57,987 bases of DNA from an uncultured Eubacteriales bacterium (GCA_959602365.1 CAUGSS010000017.1:1-57987); one strand, 5' to 3'; positions 31,780 to 40,663 are shown, counted from the first letter of the stretch. The notes: a model not told the origin generated them from the sequence alone. Translations and numbers: made by a program.

Positions 31780-33501
31780 ATGCAGCTGAACAATCTGTTT
31801 AAACGGTCCAAGCCGGAAGAGCCAGAGACCAAGGCACCGGAGGCGGAGCAGGCCGCGCCGGTCAGCACCAAGACCTGCCCCCGCTGCCAGGCGGAGCTGA
31901 CCACCGCGGAGCTGGAGGCCCAGGAGTATGTCTGCACCTGCGGCTACCACTTCCGCATGCCCGCCCGCAGGCGGCTGATGGCGCTGGTGGACGAGGGCAG
32001 CTTCTGGGAGCTGGACCGGGACATGATGGGCGGCAACCCTATCAACTTTATCAACTATGAGGCCAAAAAGGAGAAGCTGCGCGCCAGCAGCGGCGAGAAC
32101 GAGGGCGTCATCTGCGGCACCGCCTCCATCGGCGGCCAGAAGTGCGCTATCTTCGTGATGGAGCCCTACTTCATGATGGGCTCCATGGGCTGTGTGGTGG
32201 GCGAAAAGGTCACCCGGCTGTTCGAGTACGCCACCCACAACAACCTGCCTGTGGTGGGCTACACCGTCTCCGGCGGCGCCCGGATGCAGGAGGGCATCCT
32301 CTCCCTGATGCAGATGGCCAAGACCTCCGGCGCGGTCAAGATGCACTCCGACGCGGGACTGCTCTACATCGTGGTGCTCACCGACCCCACCACCGGCGGC
32401 GTCACCGCCAGCTACGGCATGGAGGGGGATATCATCCTCTCCGAACCCGGCGCGCTGATCGGCTTTGCCGGCCCCCGGGTCATTGAGCAGACCATCCGCA
32501 AGAAACTGCCCGCCGGCTTCCAGCGGGCGGAGTTCCAGGTGGAGCACGGCTTTGTGGACGCCATCGTCCCCCGCAACGAGCAGAAGGCGATGCTGTCCCA
32601 CCTGCTGAAGCTCCACGCCTGGAAGGACATCAAGGAGACCGTCACCTGGGATCCGAAGGATATGACTGTGGAGCAAGGCGCGGGCGCGGACGATGCCCCG
32701 GAAAAGCCCATGACCGCCTACGAGCGGGTGCAGGCCTCCCGTTCCAGCAGCCGCCCCACCGGCATGGACTATATCCGCACCATCTTCCACGGCTTTGTGG
32801 AGCTCCACGGCGACCGCCGGTATGCCGACGACGCCGCCATTGTGGGCGGCGTGGCCTGGCTGCGGGATATGCCCGTCACCGTCATCGCCATTGAGAAGGG
32901 CAAGGACCTGGCCGACCGGTTCAAGCGCAACTTCGGCTCCCCCATGCCCGAGGGCTACCGCAAGGCGCTGCGGCTGATGAAGCAGGCCGAGAAATTCCAC
33001 CGGCCTGTAGTGTGCTTTGTGGACACCGCCGGCGCCGGCTGCGACATGGGCGCCGAAGAGCGGGGCCAGGGTCAGGCCATCGCCGAAAACCTGATGGAGA
33101 TGATGTGGCTCAAGACCCCCATTATCTCCGTGATGGTGGGCCAGGGCGGCAGCGGCGGCGCGCTGGCGCTGGCCGTGGCCAACGAGGTCTGGATGGAGGA
33201 GAACGCGTGGTACAGCGTCATCTCCCCCGAGGGCTGCGCCTCCATCCTCTGGAAGGACAGCAAGAAGGTCCATGAGGCCTGCGACTGCCTGCGGCTGACC
33301 GCCGCCGACCTGAAAGAGCTGGGAGTCATCGATTGGATGCTGCCGGAGCACGATCCCAAGGACTTCTCCCCCATCTTCCAGTCCATGGAGGCCCATCTGG
33401 CCCACAAGCTGCCTCAGCTGATGGTGCTCTCCGGCGAGGATGTGGCCCAGCAGCGCTATGCCAAGTTCCGGGTGTTCGGCACCCTGAACGGGGCCATCTG
33501 A
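31780..33501 (+). CDS. accDA: Acetyl-CoA carboxylase carboxyltransferase, fused beta-alpha subunits
   Basis: A 573-residue fusion of AccD (about 1-295) and AccA (about 312-573) joined by an acidic linker (VEQGAGADDAPEKP). AccD shows Cys33/Cys36 and Cys52/Cys54 for zinc; the second pair is CTC, one residue shorter than the usual CX2C. SGGARMQEG and PTTGGVTASY in AccD, and TAYERVQ, GQGGSGGALALAVAN and SPEGCASILW in AccA, are carboxyltransferase hallmarks. It transfers CO2 from biotin to acetyl-CoA. accB and accC are not in the operon and must be elsewhere. The ribosome site is weak. Confidence 0.93.
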   Translation: MQLNNLFKRSKPEEPETKAPEAEQAAPVSTKTCPRCQAELTTAELEAQEYVCTCGYHFRMPARRRLMALVDEGSFWELDRDMMGGNPINFINYEAKKEKLRASSGENEGVICGTASIGGQKCAIFVMEPYFMMGSMGCVVGEKVTRLFEYATHNNLPVVGYTVSGGARMQEGILSLMQMAKTSGAVKMHSDAGLLYIVVLTDPTTGGVTASYGMEGDIILSEPGALIGFAGPRVIEQTIRKKLPAGFQRAEFQVEHGFVDAIVPRNEQKAMLSHLLKLHAWKDIKETVTWDPKDMTVEQGAGADDAPEKPMTAYERVQASRSSSRPTGMDYIRTIFHGFVELHGDRRYADDAAIVGGVAWLRDMPVTVIAIEKGKDLADRFKRNFGSPMPEGYRKALRLMKQAEKFHRPVVCFVDTAGAGCDMGAEERGQGQAIAENLMEMMWLKTPIISVMVGQGGSGGALALAVANEVWMEENAWYSVISPEGCASILWKDSKKVHEACDCLRLTAADLKELGVIDWMLPEHDPKDFSPIFQSMEAHLAHKLPQLMVLSGEDVAQQRYAKFRVFGTLNGAI

Positions 33502-33549
33502 TGCCACCGCATCAAATTCAAAGGGCCTGTTGCAAAACAAAGCGTTCCT

Positions 33550-33633
33550 GTCATGCTGAGCCCCTAAAGAGGCGAAGCATCTTTTCCTCAGGGAAATGCT
33601 GGGGAAAGATCCTTCGCCGGCGCTCAGGATGAC
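33550..33633. repeat. REP/MITE-like imperfect inverted repeat
   Basis: GTCATGCTGAGC...GCGAAGCATCTTT (33550-33594) mirrors the complement of AAAGATCCTTCGCC...GCTCAGGATGAC (33605-33633). The half-site GTCATCCTGAGCG...GCGAAGGATCTTT resembles a short palindromic element scattered through many bacterial genomes. It lies between the fatty-acid operon and its terminator and encodes nothing. Only one copy is present in the window. Confidence 0.75.
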
Positions 33634-33638
33634 AAAAT

Positions 33639-33671
33639 GCGGGGCTGTTGCGAGTGCTGCAACAGCCCCGC
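33639..33671 (+). terminator. Terminator of the fatty-acid operon
   Basis: GCGGGGCTGTTGC (33639-33651) pairs with GCAACAGCCCCGC (33659-33671); the following TTGCTC is only weakly T-rich. Confidence 0.75.
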
Positions 33672-33708
33672 TTGCTCTGCCCGGAAGAAATCAAATGGAG
33701 GAAGCGCA

Positions 33709-34221
33709 ATGCGTTTGGACATCAACGCCTTTTTCCCCGGCTATCGCGTCTCTCCCCTGGGAGAGGCGGATCTGGCCGCCGCTCTGGCCCTGTGTCAGAG
33801 CAATCCCCTCTACTACCGGCACTTTGGAATTCAGCCCACTCTGGAGAACCTGCGGGAAAATTTGACCGCCCTTCCGCCGGGCAAGGCGCTGGAGGACAAG
33901 TATTTTCTCGGGCTGTGGCAGGGTGGGAAATTGATAGCTCTGCTGGACCTGATCGCCGGATACCCGGGGCCGGACACCGCCTGGATCGGCTGGCTGATCC
34001 TGGATCAGAGCTGTCAGGGCCGGGGGCTGGGCTCCCGGCTGGTGGAGGCACTGCTGGAGGGGCTGAGCGAGGCCGGATTTGCCCGGGTGAAGCTGGCCTA
34101 CATCAAGGGCAACCCCCAGAGCCGGCATCTCTGGCAGAAAAACGGTTTTTCCCCAGTCCCTTCAGATTCGGAAGGGGCACACGGCAATGGCGCACTGGCG
34201 CCCATGGAGCGCGTTCTCTGA
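33709..34221 (+). CDS. GNAT-family N-acetyltransferase
   Basis: A 170-residue acetyltransferase. The acetyl-CoA-binding motif A reads DQSCQGRGLGSRLVEALLE (Q/RxxGxG/A), preceded by TAWIGWLILD and followed by the motif B region VKLAYIKGNPQSRHLWQKNGF. ATG 33709 follows GGAGGAAG; the frame is open upstream but would read through the terminator stem. The acceptor is unknown. It is 66 bases before the unrecognised gene at 34288 and may share its transcript. Confidence 0.88.
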   Translation: MRLDINAFFPGYRVSPLGEADLAAALALCQSNPLYYRHFGIQPTLENLRENLTALPPGKALEDKYFLGLWQGGKLIALLDLIAGYPGPDTAWIGWLILDQSCQGRGLGSRLVEALLEGLSEAGFARVKLAYIKGNPQSRHLWQKNGFSPVPSDSEGAHGNGALAPMERVL

Positions 34222-34287
34222 GCCTGAGTCCCGAGGGGAGCGCAGCGCCATGAGATGCAGCCAACATTTGTGGGGAGGGTGATTGGG

Positions 34288-34962
34288 ATGAGCTGGCTGA
34301 AACAGCTGTTGGGCAGAACAGGCGGAGACGCGGCGGAATGCACAGCGGTTTCAAACGACCCGCGGGAGCTGTTGGAAAACAATTTTAACGTCATGTTTAT
34401 CCCCGCCTTTCACATATTCGGCGACGGCGACTGCCTTCAATGGAAGTATCCCTATGACAATGCCCATCCGTACACCTGCCTTCGGAATAACTGCCCCGGC
34501 CTCCCCTTTGACACCCGGTTCTGCCTGCAGTGCATGCGCAGCTCCAAATGCGTCCTGATCGAGATGCGCGGGCTGGGGACCTTTGTGTTCACAGACCACC
34601 CCCACAGCGACCTGTTTCTGATCCTGCAGAGGGCGTTTCAGGATGTCACCTGCTATGTTTTCTGCGGGAATGACACTGGGGGATATTTTAAAATCCTGCA
34701 AAACGGGAAGATTCAGCGGAAAATCGCAAGTTTTCTGTGTATGGATGGCATCCGGAACTACCCGGAGACCCGGGGAGCGCCCTGTGCCTACGAGCTGGAG
34801 ACCGGCCGCATTTTCCGGGTTGATCCAAAGGCGGCCACCATGGCCAAGATGCTGACAGGCTTTACAAAGCACGAAGTGCGGGCGCTGTTTGACTACTATA
34901 TCGGCCTGGAACAGTTTCAGCGGGAAAACATAGAACGCGTGCTGATCTATTCATTGATCTGA
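34288..34962 (+). CDS. Conserved-looking protein of unknown function
   Basis: A 224-residue protein I cannot assign. ATG 34288 follows GGGAGG by nine bases. It has no signal peptide or membrane span. Cysteines cluster at 64, 69, 79, 82 and 88 (CLRNNC, CLQC, KC), which could bind zinc or iron-sulfur. Other visible pieces are FIPAFHIFGDGDCLQW, GTFVFTDHPHSDLFLILQRAF and a C-terminal helical part with FTKHEVRALFDYYIGLEQFQ. It lies between an acetyltransferase and the trp promoter, with no operon partner of known function except possibly the acetyltransferase. Confidence 0.75.
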   Translation: MSWLKQLLGRTGGDAAECTAVSNDPRELLENNFNVMFIPAFHIFGDGDCLQWKYPYDNAHPYTCLRNNCPGLPFDTRFCLQCMRSSKCVLIEMRGLGTFVFTDHPHSDLFLILQRAFQDVTCYVFCGNDTGGYFKILQNGKIQRKIASFLCMDGIRNYPETRGAPCAYELETGRIFRVDPKAATMAKMLTGFTKHEVRALFDYYIGLEQFQRENIERVLIYSLI

Positions 34963-35024
34963 AAACCGACAGCCGACAGGGGCCGTCTCCCGGGCCGCCG
35001 CACTGTATCCAATAAAATTTCCTA

Positions 35025-35052
35025 TTGACTTTTTACTTTAATGTGCTAAAAT
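35025..35052 (+). promoter_or_regulatory. Promoter of the trp operon
   Basis: TTGACT (35025-35030), 16 bases, TAAAAT (35047-35052), immediately upstream of the T-box leader. Confidence 0.82.
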
Positions 35053-35059
35053 AGCAGAA

Positions 35060-35358
35060 ACAAGTAAATCACACCAAAAACCGATGACGTGGAGATAACG
35101 TCAGGACACGATCTCACAGAGAGCCGGCGGCGCTGGGATGCCGGCAGACACGGCCTGGCAAATGGACCACCGAGGGCGCGGTCAAAGGCAGGGGCTCCCC
35201 CGCCGAGTATTCCGCGACGCAGGCCGGCGTAACAGGCACAGGATATGTTGGTATCCCAAGAGCGCGGGGCGTGTTCAGCCGCCCCGAATCAAGGTGGCAC
35301 CGCGGAACGTATATTCCGTCCTTGACAAGACTTTTTGTCGAGGGCGGCTTTCTTTTTC
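35060..35358 (+). ncRNA. Tryptophan T-box leader with terminator
   Basis: The T-box sequence TGGCACCGCGG is at 35295-35305, inside AAGGTGGCACC. The terminator follows: CCGTCCTTGAC (35316-35326) pairs with GTCGAGGGCGG (35337-35347), then T-rich to 35357. A stem I with GGATG and CAGAGAGCC pieces precedes, and TGG at 35163-35165 is a candidate specifier codon. The variable base after TGG is C, which pairs with G at the discriminator of bacterial tRNA-Trp. Uncharged tRNA-Trp would allow read-through into trpE. The specifier loop position is a by-eye guess. Confidence 0.87.
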
Positions 35359-35393
35359 CCTCCGCCCCGGCAGCCTGGAAAGGAGCGAAGGTT

Positions 35394-36887
35394 ATGTCCA
35401 TGTACACCCCCACCCTGGAGCAGGCCAGGGCCTATGGGGACGGCTATCGTGCCGTGCCCATCAGCCGCACCCTGCTCTCCGACCTGCGCACTCCCATTGA
35501 GGTGCTGCGGGTGCTGAAGAATGTCTCCCGCCACTGCTACCTGCTGGAAAGTCTGGAGGACAGCGACCGCTGGGGCCGCTACACCTTCCTGGGATTCCGG
35601 CCCGGCATGGAGATCACATGCGTGGATGGGACCGTCCGCATCACCGAACAAGGAAAAACCCGTACCGTCTCCACCTCTGCCCCCGGGGACATCCTGCGCC
35701 AGGTCCTGCGGGATCACAAGAGCCCCAGGATACCGGGCCTCCCCACCTTCACCGGCGGGCTGGTGGGCTACTTCTCCTATGATTTTATCCGCTACGCCGA
35801 GCCCAACCTGACGCTGAACGCGGAGGATCAGGAGCACTTCAACGACTTCGACCTGATGCTCTTCGACAAGGTGATCTGCTTCGACAACCTGAAGCAGCAG
35901 ATCATTCTGATCGCCAACGCCGCCGCGGAAAACCTGGAGGAGAGCTACCCCCGGGCTGTGGCAGAGCTGGAGGAGATGGCCCGGCTGATCTGCCGGGGCG
36001 AACCGGCGGCGATCCGGCCCCTGGCCCTCAAGAGCCCTTTCCGCCCCCTCTTTGACAGCGCCCAGTTCTGCGGCATGGTGGAGCGGGCACGCCAGTATAT
36101 CTATGAGGGGGACATCTTCCAGGTGGTGCTCTCCAACCGGCTGGAGGCGGAGTGCGAGGGCAGCCTGCTGGACACCTACCGGCTGCTGCGGGTCATCAAC
36201 CCGTCCCCCTACATGTTCTACTTCTCCAGTGACGACATCGAGATCGCCGGGGCCTCCCCGGAGACCCTGGTCAAGCTCACCGACGGCACCCTGTACACCT
36301 TCCCGCTGGCGGGCACCCGCCCCCGGGGCAGGACGCCGGAAGAGGACATGGCGCTGGAGCGGGAGCTGCTGGCCGACCCCAAGGAACGCAGCGAGCACAA
36401 CATGCTGGTGGATCTGGGCCGCAACGATTTGGGCAAGATCAGCCGGTTCGGCACGGTGGAGGTGGAGCAGTACATGCAGGTGCTGCGCTACTCCCATGTG
36501 ATGCACCTCGGCTCCACGGTGACCGGGCAGATCCGCCCTGACCGGGACGCGGTAGACGCGGTGGAGGCCGTCCTCCCCGCCGGCACCCTCTCCGGGGCCC
36601 CGAAATTCCGGGCCTGCCAGATCATCAACGAGCTGGAGCAAAACCGGCGGGGCATTTACGGCGGGGCCATCGGCTACCTGGATTTTACCGGAAACCTGGA
36701 CACCTGCATCGCCATCCGCATCGCCTTCCAAAAGAACGGCAGGGTGTTTGTCCGCTCCGGGGCGGGCATTGTGGCCGACAGCGTCCCCGAGCGGGAGTAT
36801 CAGGAGTGCATCAACAAGGCCCGGGCAGTGGTGGAGGCCATCCGGGCCTCGGAGGGAGGTTTGAGCCGGTATGGTTCTGCTGATTGA
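35394..36887 (+). CDS. trpE: Anthranilate synthase component I
   Basis: A 497-residue chorismate-utilising enzyme. YLLESLED (49-56) contains the LLES motif for tryptophan feedback binding. The catalytic C-terminal half includes PSPYMFYF, AGTRPRGRTPEED, ERSEHNMLVDLGRNDLGK and AGTLSGAPKFRACQII. ATG 35394 follows AAAGGAGCG; earlier in-frame codons lie in the T-box terminator. It overlaps trpG by 17 bases. Control is both by T-box and, from the LLES motif, by end-product inhibition. Confidence 0.96.
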   Translation: MSMYTPTLEQARAYGDGYRAVPISRTLLSDLRTPIEVLRVLKNVSRHCYLLESLEDSDRWGRYTFLGFRPGMEITCVDGTVRITEQGKTRTVSTSAPGDILRQVLRDHKSPRIPGLPTFTGGLVGYFSYDFIRYAEPNLTLNAEDQEHFNDFDLMLFDKVICFDNLKQQIILIANAAAENLEESYPRAVAELEEMARLICRGEPAAIRPLALKSPFRPLFDSAQFCGMVERARQYIYEGDIFQVVLSNRLEAECEGSLLDTYRLLRVINPSPYMFYFSSDDIEIAGASPETLVKLTDGTLYTFPLAGTRPRGRTPEEDMALERELLADPKERSEHNMLVDLGRNDLGKISRFGTVEVEQYMQVLRYSHVMHLGSTVTGQIRPDRDAVDAVEAVLPAGTLSGAPKFRACQIINELEQNRRGIYGGAIGYLDFTGNLDTCIAIRIAFQKNGRVFVRSGAGIVADSVPEREYQECINKARAVVEAIRASEGGLSRYGSAD

Positions 36888-37446
36888 CAACTACGACAGC
36901 TTCTCCTACAACCTGTACCAGTTGGTTGGACATCTGACAGGGGACATCCGGGTGGTGCGAAATGACCAGCTCACCGTGCCGGAGATCGCCGCCCTGGCCC
37001 CCAGCCACATCATCCTCTCCCCCGGCCCGGGGCGTCCCGGTGAGGCCGGGGTGTGCGAGGAGGTGGTCCGGGCACTGGCGGGCAAGATCCCCATCCTTGG
37101 GGTGTGCCTGGGACACCAGGCCATCTGCGAGGCCTACGGGGCCGACATCACCTACGCCCGGGAACTGATGCACGGCAAACAATCCCAAGTGACACTGGAT
37201 CTCTCCTCTCCCCTCTTCCGGGGGCTGCCCCCAGTGATCCCCGCCGCCCGATACCACTCCCTGGCCGCGGCGGCGGACACCATCCCCCCCTCCCTCCGGG
37301 TGACCGCCCGGGCGGAGGACGGGGAGGTCATGGCGGTGGAACACCGCACCGCGCCGGTCTACGGCCTTCAATTTCACCCGGAGAGCATCCTGACCCCCGA
37401 CGGGGTTCAGATCGTGAACAATTTTCTCTCCCTCACCACAGCTTGA
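36871..37446 (+). CDS. trpG: Anthranilate synthase glutamine amidotransferase component II
   Basis: A 191-residue class I glutamine amidotransferase supplying ammonia to TrpE. It starts LLIDNYDSFSYNL; the triad is Cys79 (GVCLGHQ), His169 and Glu171 (QFHPES). Its start lies inside the trpE end. This chain could also serve as PabA in folate synthesis, as in some Firmicutes, but its place in the trp operon favours TrpG. Confidence 0.95.
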   Translation: MVLLIDNYDSFSYNLYQLVGHLTGDIRVVRNDQLTVPEIAALAPSHIILSPGPGRPGEAGVCEEVVRALAGKIPILGVCLGHQAICEAYGADITYARELMHGKQSQVTLDLSSPLFRGLPPVIPAARYHSLAAAADTIPPSLRVTARAEDGEVMAVEHRTAPVYGLQFHPESILTPDGVQIVNNFLSLTTA

Positions 37447-37467
37447 ACACAGCAGGAGGTTTTTGTT

Positions 37468-38490
37468 ATGATCCAAGAGGCCATCATCAAGATCGTCCAG
37501 AAGGAGGATCTGACTTACGAGGAGTCCTACGCCGTCATGAATGAGATTATGAGCGGCCAGACCACCCCCACCCAGAATGCCGCCTTCCTGGCCGCCCTGT
37601 CCACCAAAAGCACCCGGGCGGAGACCATCGACGAGATCTCCGGCTGCGCCCGGGCCATGCGGGACCACGCCCTCCCCCTGGACCGGGGCGGGCTGGACAC
37701 CCTGGAGATCGTGGGCACCGGCGGCGACGGCTCCCACAGCATCAACATCTCCTCCACCGCCGCCTTCGTCCTGGCCGCCGCCGGGGTGAAGGTCACCAAG
37801 CACGGCAACGTGGCCGCCTCCTCCCAGTGCGGCGCAGCCAATGTGCTGGAGGAGCTGGGGGTCAACGTCCGGCTGGCGCCGGAGAAAATGGCCCAGGTGC
37901 TCCAGAAGACCGGCATGTGCTTTCTGCACGCCCAGGTCTACCACACCTCCATGAAATATGTGGGGGCCCTCCGCAAGGAGCTGGGCTTCCGCACCGTGTT
38001 CAATATCCTGGGGCCGCTGACCAACCCTGCCCGGCCCACCATGCAGCTGCTGGGGGTATACGACGAGTACCTGCTGCTGCCCATGGCCCAGGTGCTGGGT
38101 ACCATGGGGGTGCGCCGGGGCATGGTGGTCTACGGCCAGGACAAGCTGGATGAGGCGTCCATCAGCGCCCCCACCTCGGTGTGTGAGTTCAAGGACGGCT
38201 GGTACAAGAGCTATACCATCTGCCCGGAGGAGTTCGGCCTGAAGCGGGGCAGAAAAGAGGATATTGTGGGGGGCGACGCGGCCTATAACGCCGCCGTCAC
38301 CCGGGACATCCTCTCCGGCCGGCTGGCCGGTCCCAAGCGGGACGTGGTACTGCTCAACGCGGGCTGCGGACTCTATATCGCCGGAAAAGCGGCGTCCATC
38401 GGCGAGGGCGTCGCCCTGGCCGCCCGCACCGTGGATTCCGGGGCGGCGGCGGCCAAGCTGGAGGAGTTCATCGCCGCCACCCGGGGCTGA
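37468..38490 (+). CDS. trpD: Anthranilate phosphoribosyltransferase
   Basis: A 340-residue enzyme that joins anthranilate to PRPP. Motifs GTGGDGSHSINISSTAAFVLAAAG, VTKHGNVAASS and GPLTNPARPTMQ are typical. AGGAGG precedes the ATG. Length is normal, with no trpG fusion. Confidence 0.96.
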   Translation: MIQEAIIKIVQKEDLTYEESYAVMNEIMSGQTTPTQNAAFLAALSTKSTRAETIDEISGCARAMRDHALPLDRGGLDTLEIVGTGGDGSHSINISSTAAFVLAAAGVKVTKHGNVAASSQCGAANVLEELGVNVRLAPEKMAQVLQKTGMCFLHAQVYHTSMKYVGALRKELGFRTVFNILGPLTNPARPTMQLLGVYDEYLLLPMAQVLGTMGVRRGMVVYGQDKLDEASISAPTSVCEFKDGWYKSYTICPEEFGLKRGRKEDIVGGDAAYNAAVTRDILSGRLAGPKRDVVLLNAGCGLYIAGKAASIGEGVALAARTVDSGAAAAKLEEFIAATRG

Positions 38491-38559
38491 ACGTCCGGCC
38501 CCCCCTATACACAAGCGATCATAACCGGCGGGACATTATGCTCCGCCCTGGAGGTTGTT

Positions 38560-39351
38560 ATGTCTACTATTTTGGACACCATTGCCGACTATGCCCGCAT
38601 CCGGGTCGCCCGGGACAAAGAGGCGAACTCCCTGGATGTGCTCCGCGCCCTCTGCCAAGGCATGGATCGCGGACACGGGGACCGCTTTTACGGGGCTCTG
38701 AAAAAGCCCGGGATGAGCTTCATCTGCGAGGTCAAAAAGGCCTCTCCCTCCAAGGGGGTTATCTCCCCCAGCTTCCCCTATCTGGACATTGCCCGGGAAT
38801 ATCAGGCGGCCGGGGCGGACTGCATCTCCTGCCTGACGGAGCCCAAGTGGTTCCTGGGGTCAGACCAAATCTTTGCCGACATCCGGGCCGCCGTCACCAC
38901 CCCCATGCTGCGCAAAGATTTCGTGGTGGATGAATACCAGCTCTATCAGGCCAGGGCGATGGGAGCGGACTGCATCCTGCTGATCTGTTCTCTGCTTGAC
39001 AGGGAGACCATCAAGCGGTATCTTAATATATGCGAGGCCCTGGGCCTGGCTGCTCTGGTGGAGGCCCATGATGCCCGGGAGATCGCCGCAGCCTTGGAGG
39101 CCGGGGCACAGATCGTCGGGGTCAACAACCGGAACCTGAAGGATTTCTCGGTGGACTTCTCCAACGCCGCCCGGCTGCGGGATCTGATCCCGCCGGAGGT
39201 GATCTTTGTGGCCGAGTCCGGGGTGCACAGCCCCGAGGACGTGGCGGCCCTGCGGGAGATCGGCGCCGACGCCGCCCTGATCGGCGAGGCGCTGATGCGC
39301 GCCGGAGACAAGGCCAGGCTGCTGGAGCAGTTCAGGAGGTTTGCCCAATGA
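38560..39351 (+). CDS. trpC: Indole-3-glycerol phosphate synthase
   Basis: A 263-residue TIM-barrel enzyme closing the indole ring. FICEVKKASPSKGVI holds the catalytic lysine, LRKDFVVDEYQ and GVNNRNLKDFSVD are family motifs, and VAESGVHSPEDV ends the phosphate site. It overlaps trpF by four bases (ATGA). Ribosome site GGAGG upstream. Confidence 0.96.
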   Translation: MSTILDTIADYARIRVARDKEANSLDVLRALCQGMDRGHGDRFYGALKKPGMSFICEVKKASPSKGVISPSFPYLDIAREYQAAGADCISCLTEPKWFLGSDQIFADIRAAVTTPMLRKDFVVDEYQLYQARAMGADCILLICSLLDRETIKRYLNICEALGLAALVEAHDAREIAAALEAGAQIVGVNNRNLKDFSVDFSNAARLRDLIPPEVIFVAESGVHSPEDVAALREIGADAALIGEALMRAGDKARLLEQFRRFAQ

Positions 39352-39953
39352 CCAAGATCAAGGCCTGCGGCCTGACCCGGGAGCGGGAGATCGACTATGT
39401 CAATCAATACCTGCCCGACTACGCCGGATTTGTGCTGTGTTTCCCCAGGAGCCGCCGCAGCATCTCCCCGGAGCGGGCCGAACAGCTGATCCGGCTGCTC
39501 AACCCGGGAATCGGGGCGGTGGGCGTGGTGGTGGATCTGCCGCTGGAACAGGCCATAGATCTGCTGAGCCGTGGATTTCTGGATGTCCTGCAGCTCCATG
39601 GCAGCGAGGACGCGGACTACATCCGGGCGCTGAAAGCGGCCACGGGCCGCCAGGTCTGGAAGGCCTTCCAGATCCGCAGCCCTGCCGACCTGGAGGCGGC
39701 TGACGCCAGCCCGGCGGACATGGTGGTGCTGGACAGCGGCCAGGGCTCCGGCCAAGTGTTCGACTGGTCCCTGCTCCGGGACTTTGGGCGTCCCTACTTC
39801 CTGGCCGGCGGGCTGGGGCCGGGCAATGTGGTCCGGGCTGTCAAACAGCTGCACCCCTATGGAATCGATCTCTCCAGCGGCATTGAAACCGACGGAGTGA
39901 AAGATAAAGGAAAACTGTCCTCTGTCATCAGCTCGGTGCGGAGGATCAAATGA
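39348..39953 (+). CDS. trpF: Phosphoribosylanthranilate isomerase
   Basis: A 201-residue TIM-barrel isomerase. KACGLTRERE near the start holds the catalytic Cys; VVVDLPLEQA, LQLHGSEDADYI, LAGGLGPGNV and GIDLSSGIETDGVKD mark the family. It is translationally coupled to trpC and precedes the transaldolase-like gene by 19 bases. Confidence 0.95.
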   Translation: MTKIKACGLTREREIDYVNQYLPDYAGFVLCFPRSRRSISPERAEQLIRLLNPGIGAVGVVVDLPLEQAIDLLSRGFLDVLQLHGSEDADYIRALKAATGRQVWKAFQIRSPADLEAADASPADMVVLDSGQGSGQVFDWSLLRDFGRPYFLAGGLGPGNVVRAVKQLHPYGIDLSSGIETDGVKDKGKLSSVISSVRRIK

Positions 39954-39972
39954 AAGGAAAAGGTGAAAACGT

Positions 39973-40632
39973 ATGAAACTGTTCCTGGATACCGCCAACG
40001 TGGAGGAAATCCGCAAGGCCAATGAGATGGGCGTCATCTGCGGCGTCACCACCAATCCCAGCCTGATCGCCAAAGAGGGCCGGGATTACGCCGAGACCCT
40101 GAAGGAGATCTGCTCCATCGTGGACGGCCCCATCTCCGGCGAAGTCAAGGCCACCACCGAGGACGCCGAGGGCATGATCCGTGAGGGCCGGGAGATCTAT
40201 GCCATCGACCCCAAGCACATGGTGGTGAAAATTCCCATGACCGCTGAAGGGCTGAAGGCCATCAAGGTGCTCTCCGCCGAGGGCATTCCCACCAACTGCA
40301 CCCTGATCTTCAGCACCAACCAGGCTTTGCTGGCCGCCCGGGCCGGTGCCACCTATGTCAGCCCCTTTGTTGGCCGCCTGGATGACATCAACGAGGACGG
40401 CATTGCCCTGATCGAGGACATCGCCAATGTCTTTGCTCTTTATGACGATATCCACACTGAGATTATCTCCGCCTCCGTGCGGAACACCAGCCACGTCCTG
40501 GGCTGCGCCCGGGCAGGCGCCGACATCGCCACCGTGCCCTTCAAGGTCATCGAGCAGATGTGCAAGCACCCCCTGACCGACTCCGGCATCGTCAAGTTCC
40601 AGGAGGACTACCGCAAGGTGTTCGGCGACTGA
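39973..40632 (+). CDS. fsa: Transaldolase-like fructose-6-phosphate aldolase
   Basis: A 219-residue small transaldolase-family protein. It opens MKLFLDTANVEEI, has GVTTNPSLIAKEG, and the Schiff-base lysine is Lys86 in MVVKIPMT; NCTLIFSTNQALLAARAGATYVSPFVGRLDD, split by the usual loop, completes the signature. Proteins of this length act as fructose-6-phosphate aldolase or true transaldolase; sequence alone cannot tell. It sits inside the trp operon between trpF and trpB. A transaldolase would link to erythrose 4-phosphate and ribose 5-phosphate, precursors of chorismate and PRPP. Confidence 0.9.
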   Translation: MKLFLDTANVEEIRKANEMGVICGVTTNPSLIAKEGRDYAETLKEICSIVDGPISGEVKATTEDAEGMIREGREIYAIDPKHMVVKIPMTAEGLKAIKVLSAEGIPTNCTLIFSTNQALLAARAGATYVSPFVGRLDDINEDGIALIEDIANVFALYDDIHTEIISASVRNTSHVLGCARAGADIATVPFKVIEQMCKHPLTDSGIVKFQEDYRKVFGD

Positions 40633-40663
40633 GCCGGCTGGAGCTGAATCCACCAGAGAGCAC

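Noticed and set aside
29921..33540. Long minus-strand frames opposite fabF, fabZ and accDA
   Set aside because: The plus-strand genes have catalytic motifs, ribosome sites and operon structure; the opposite frames do not.
35138..35393. Reading frames inside the T-box leader
   Set aside because: They run through conserved RNA elements and the terminator and have no protein motif.
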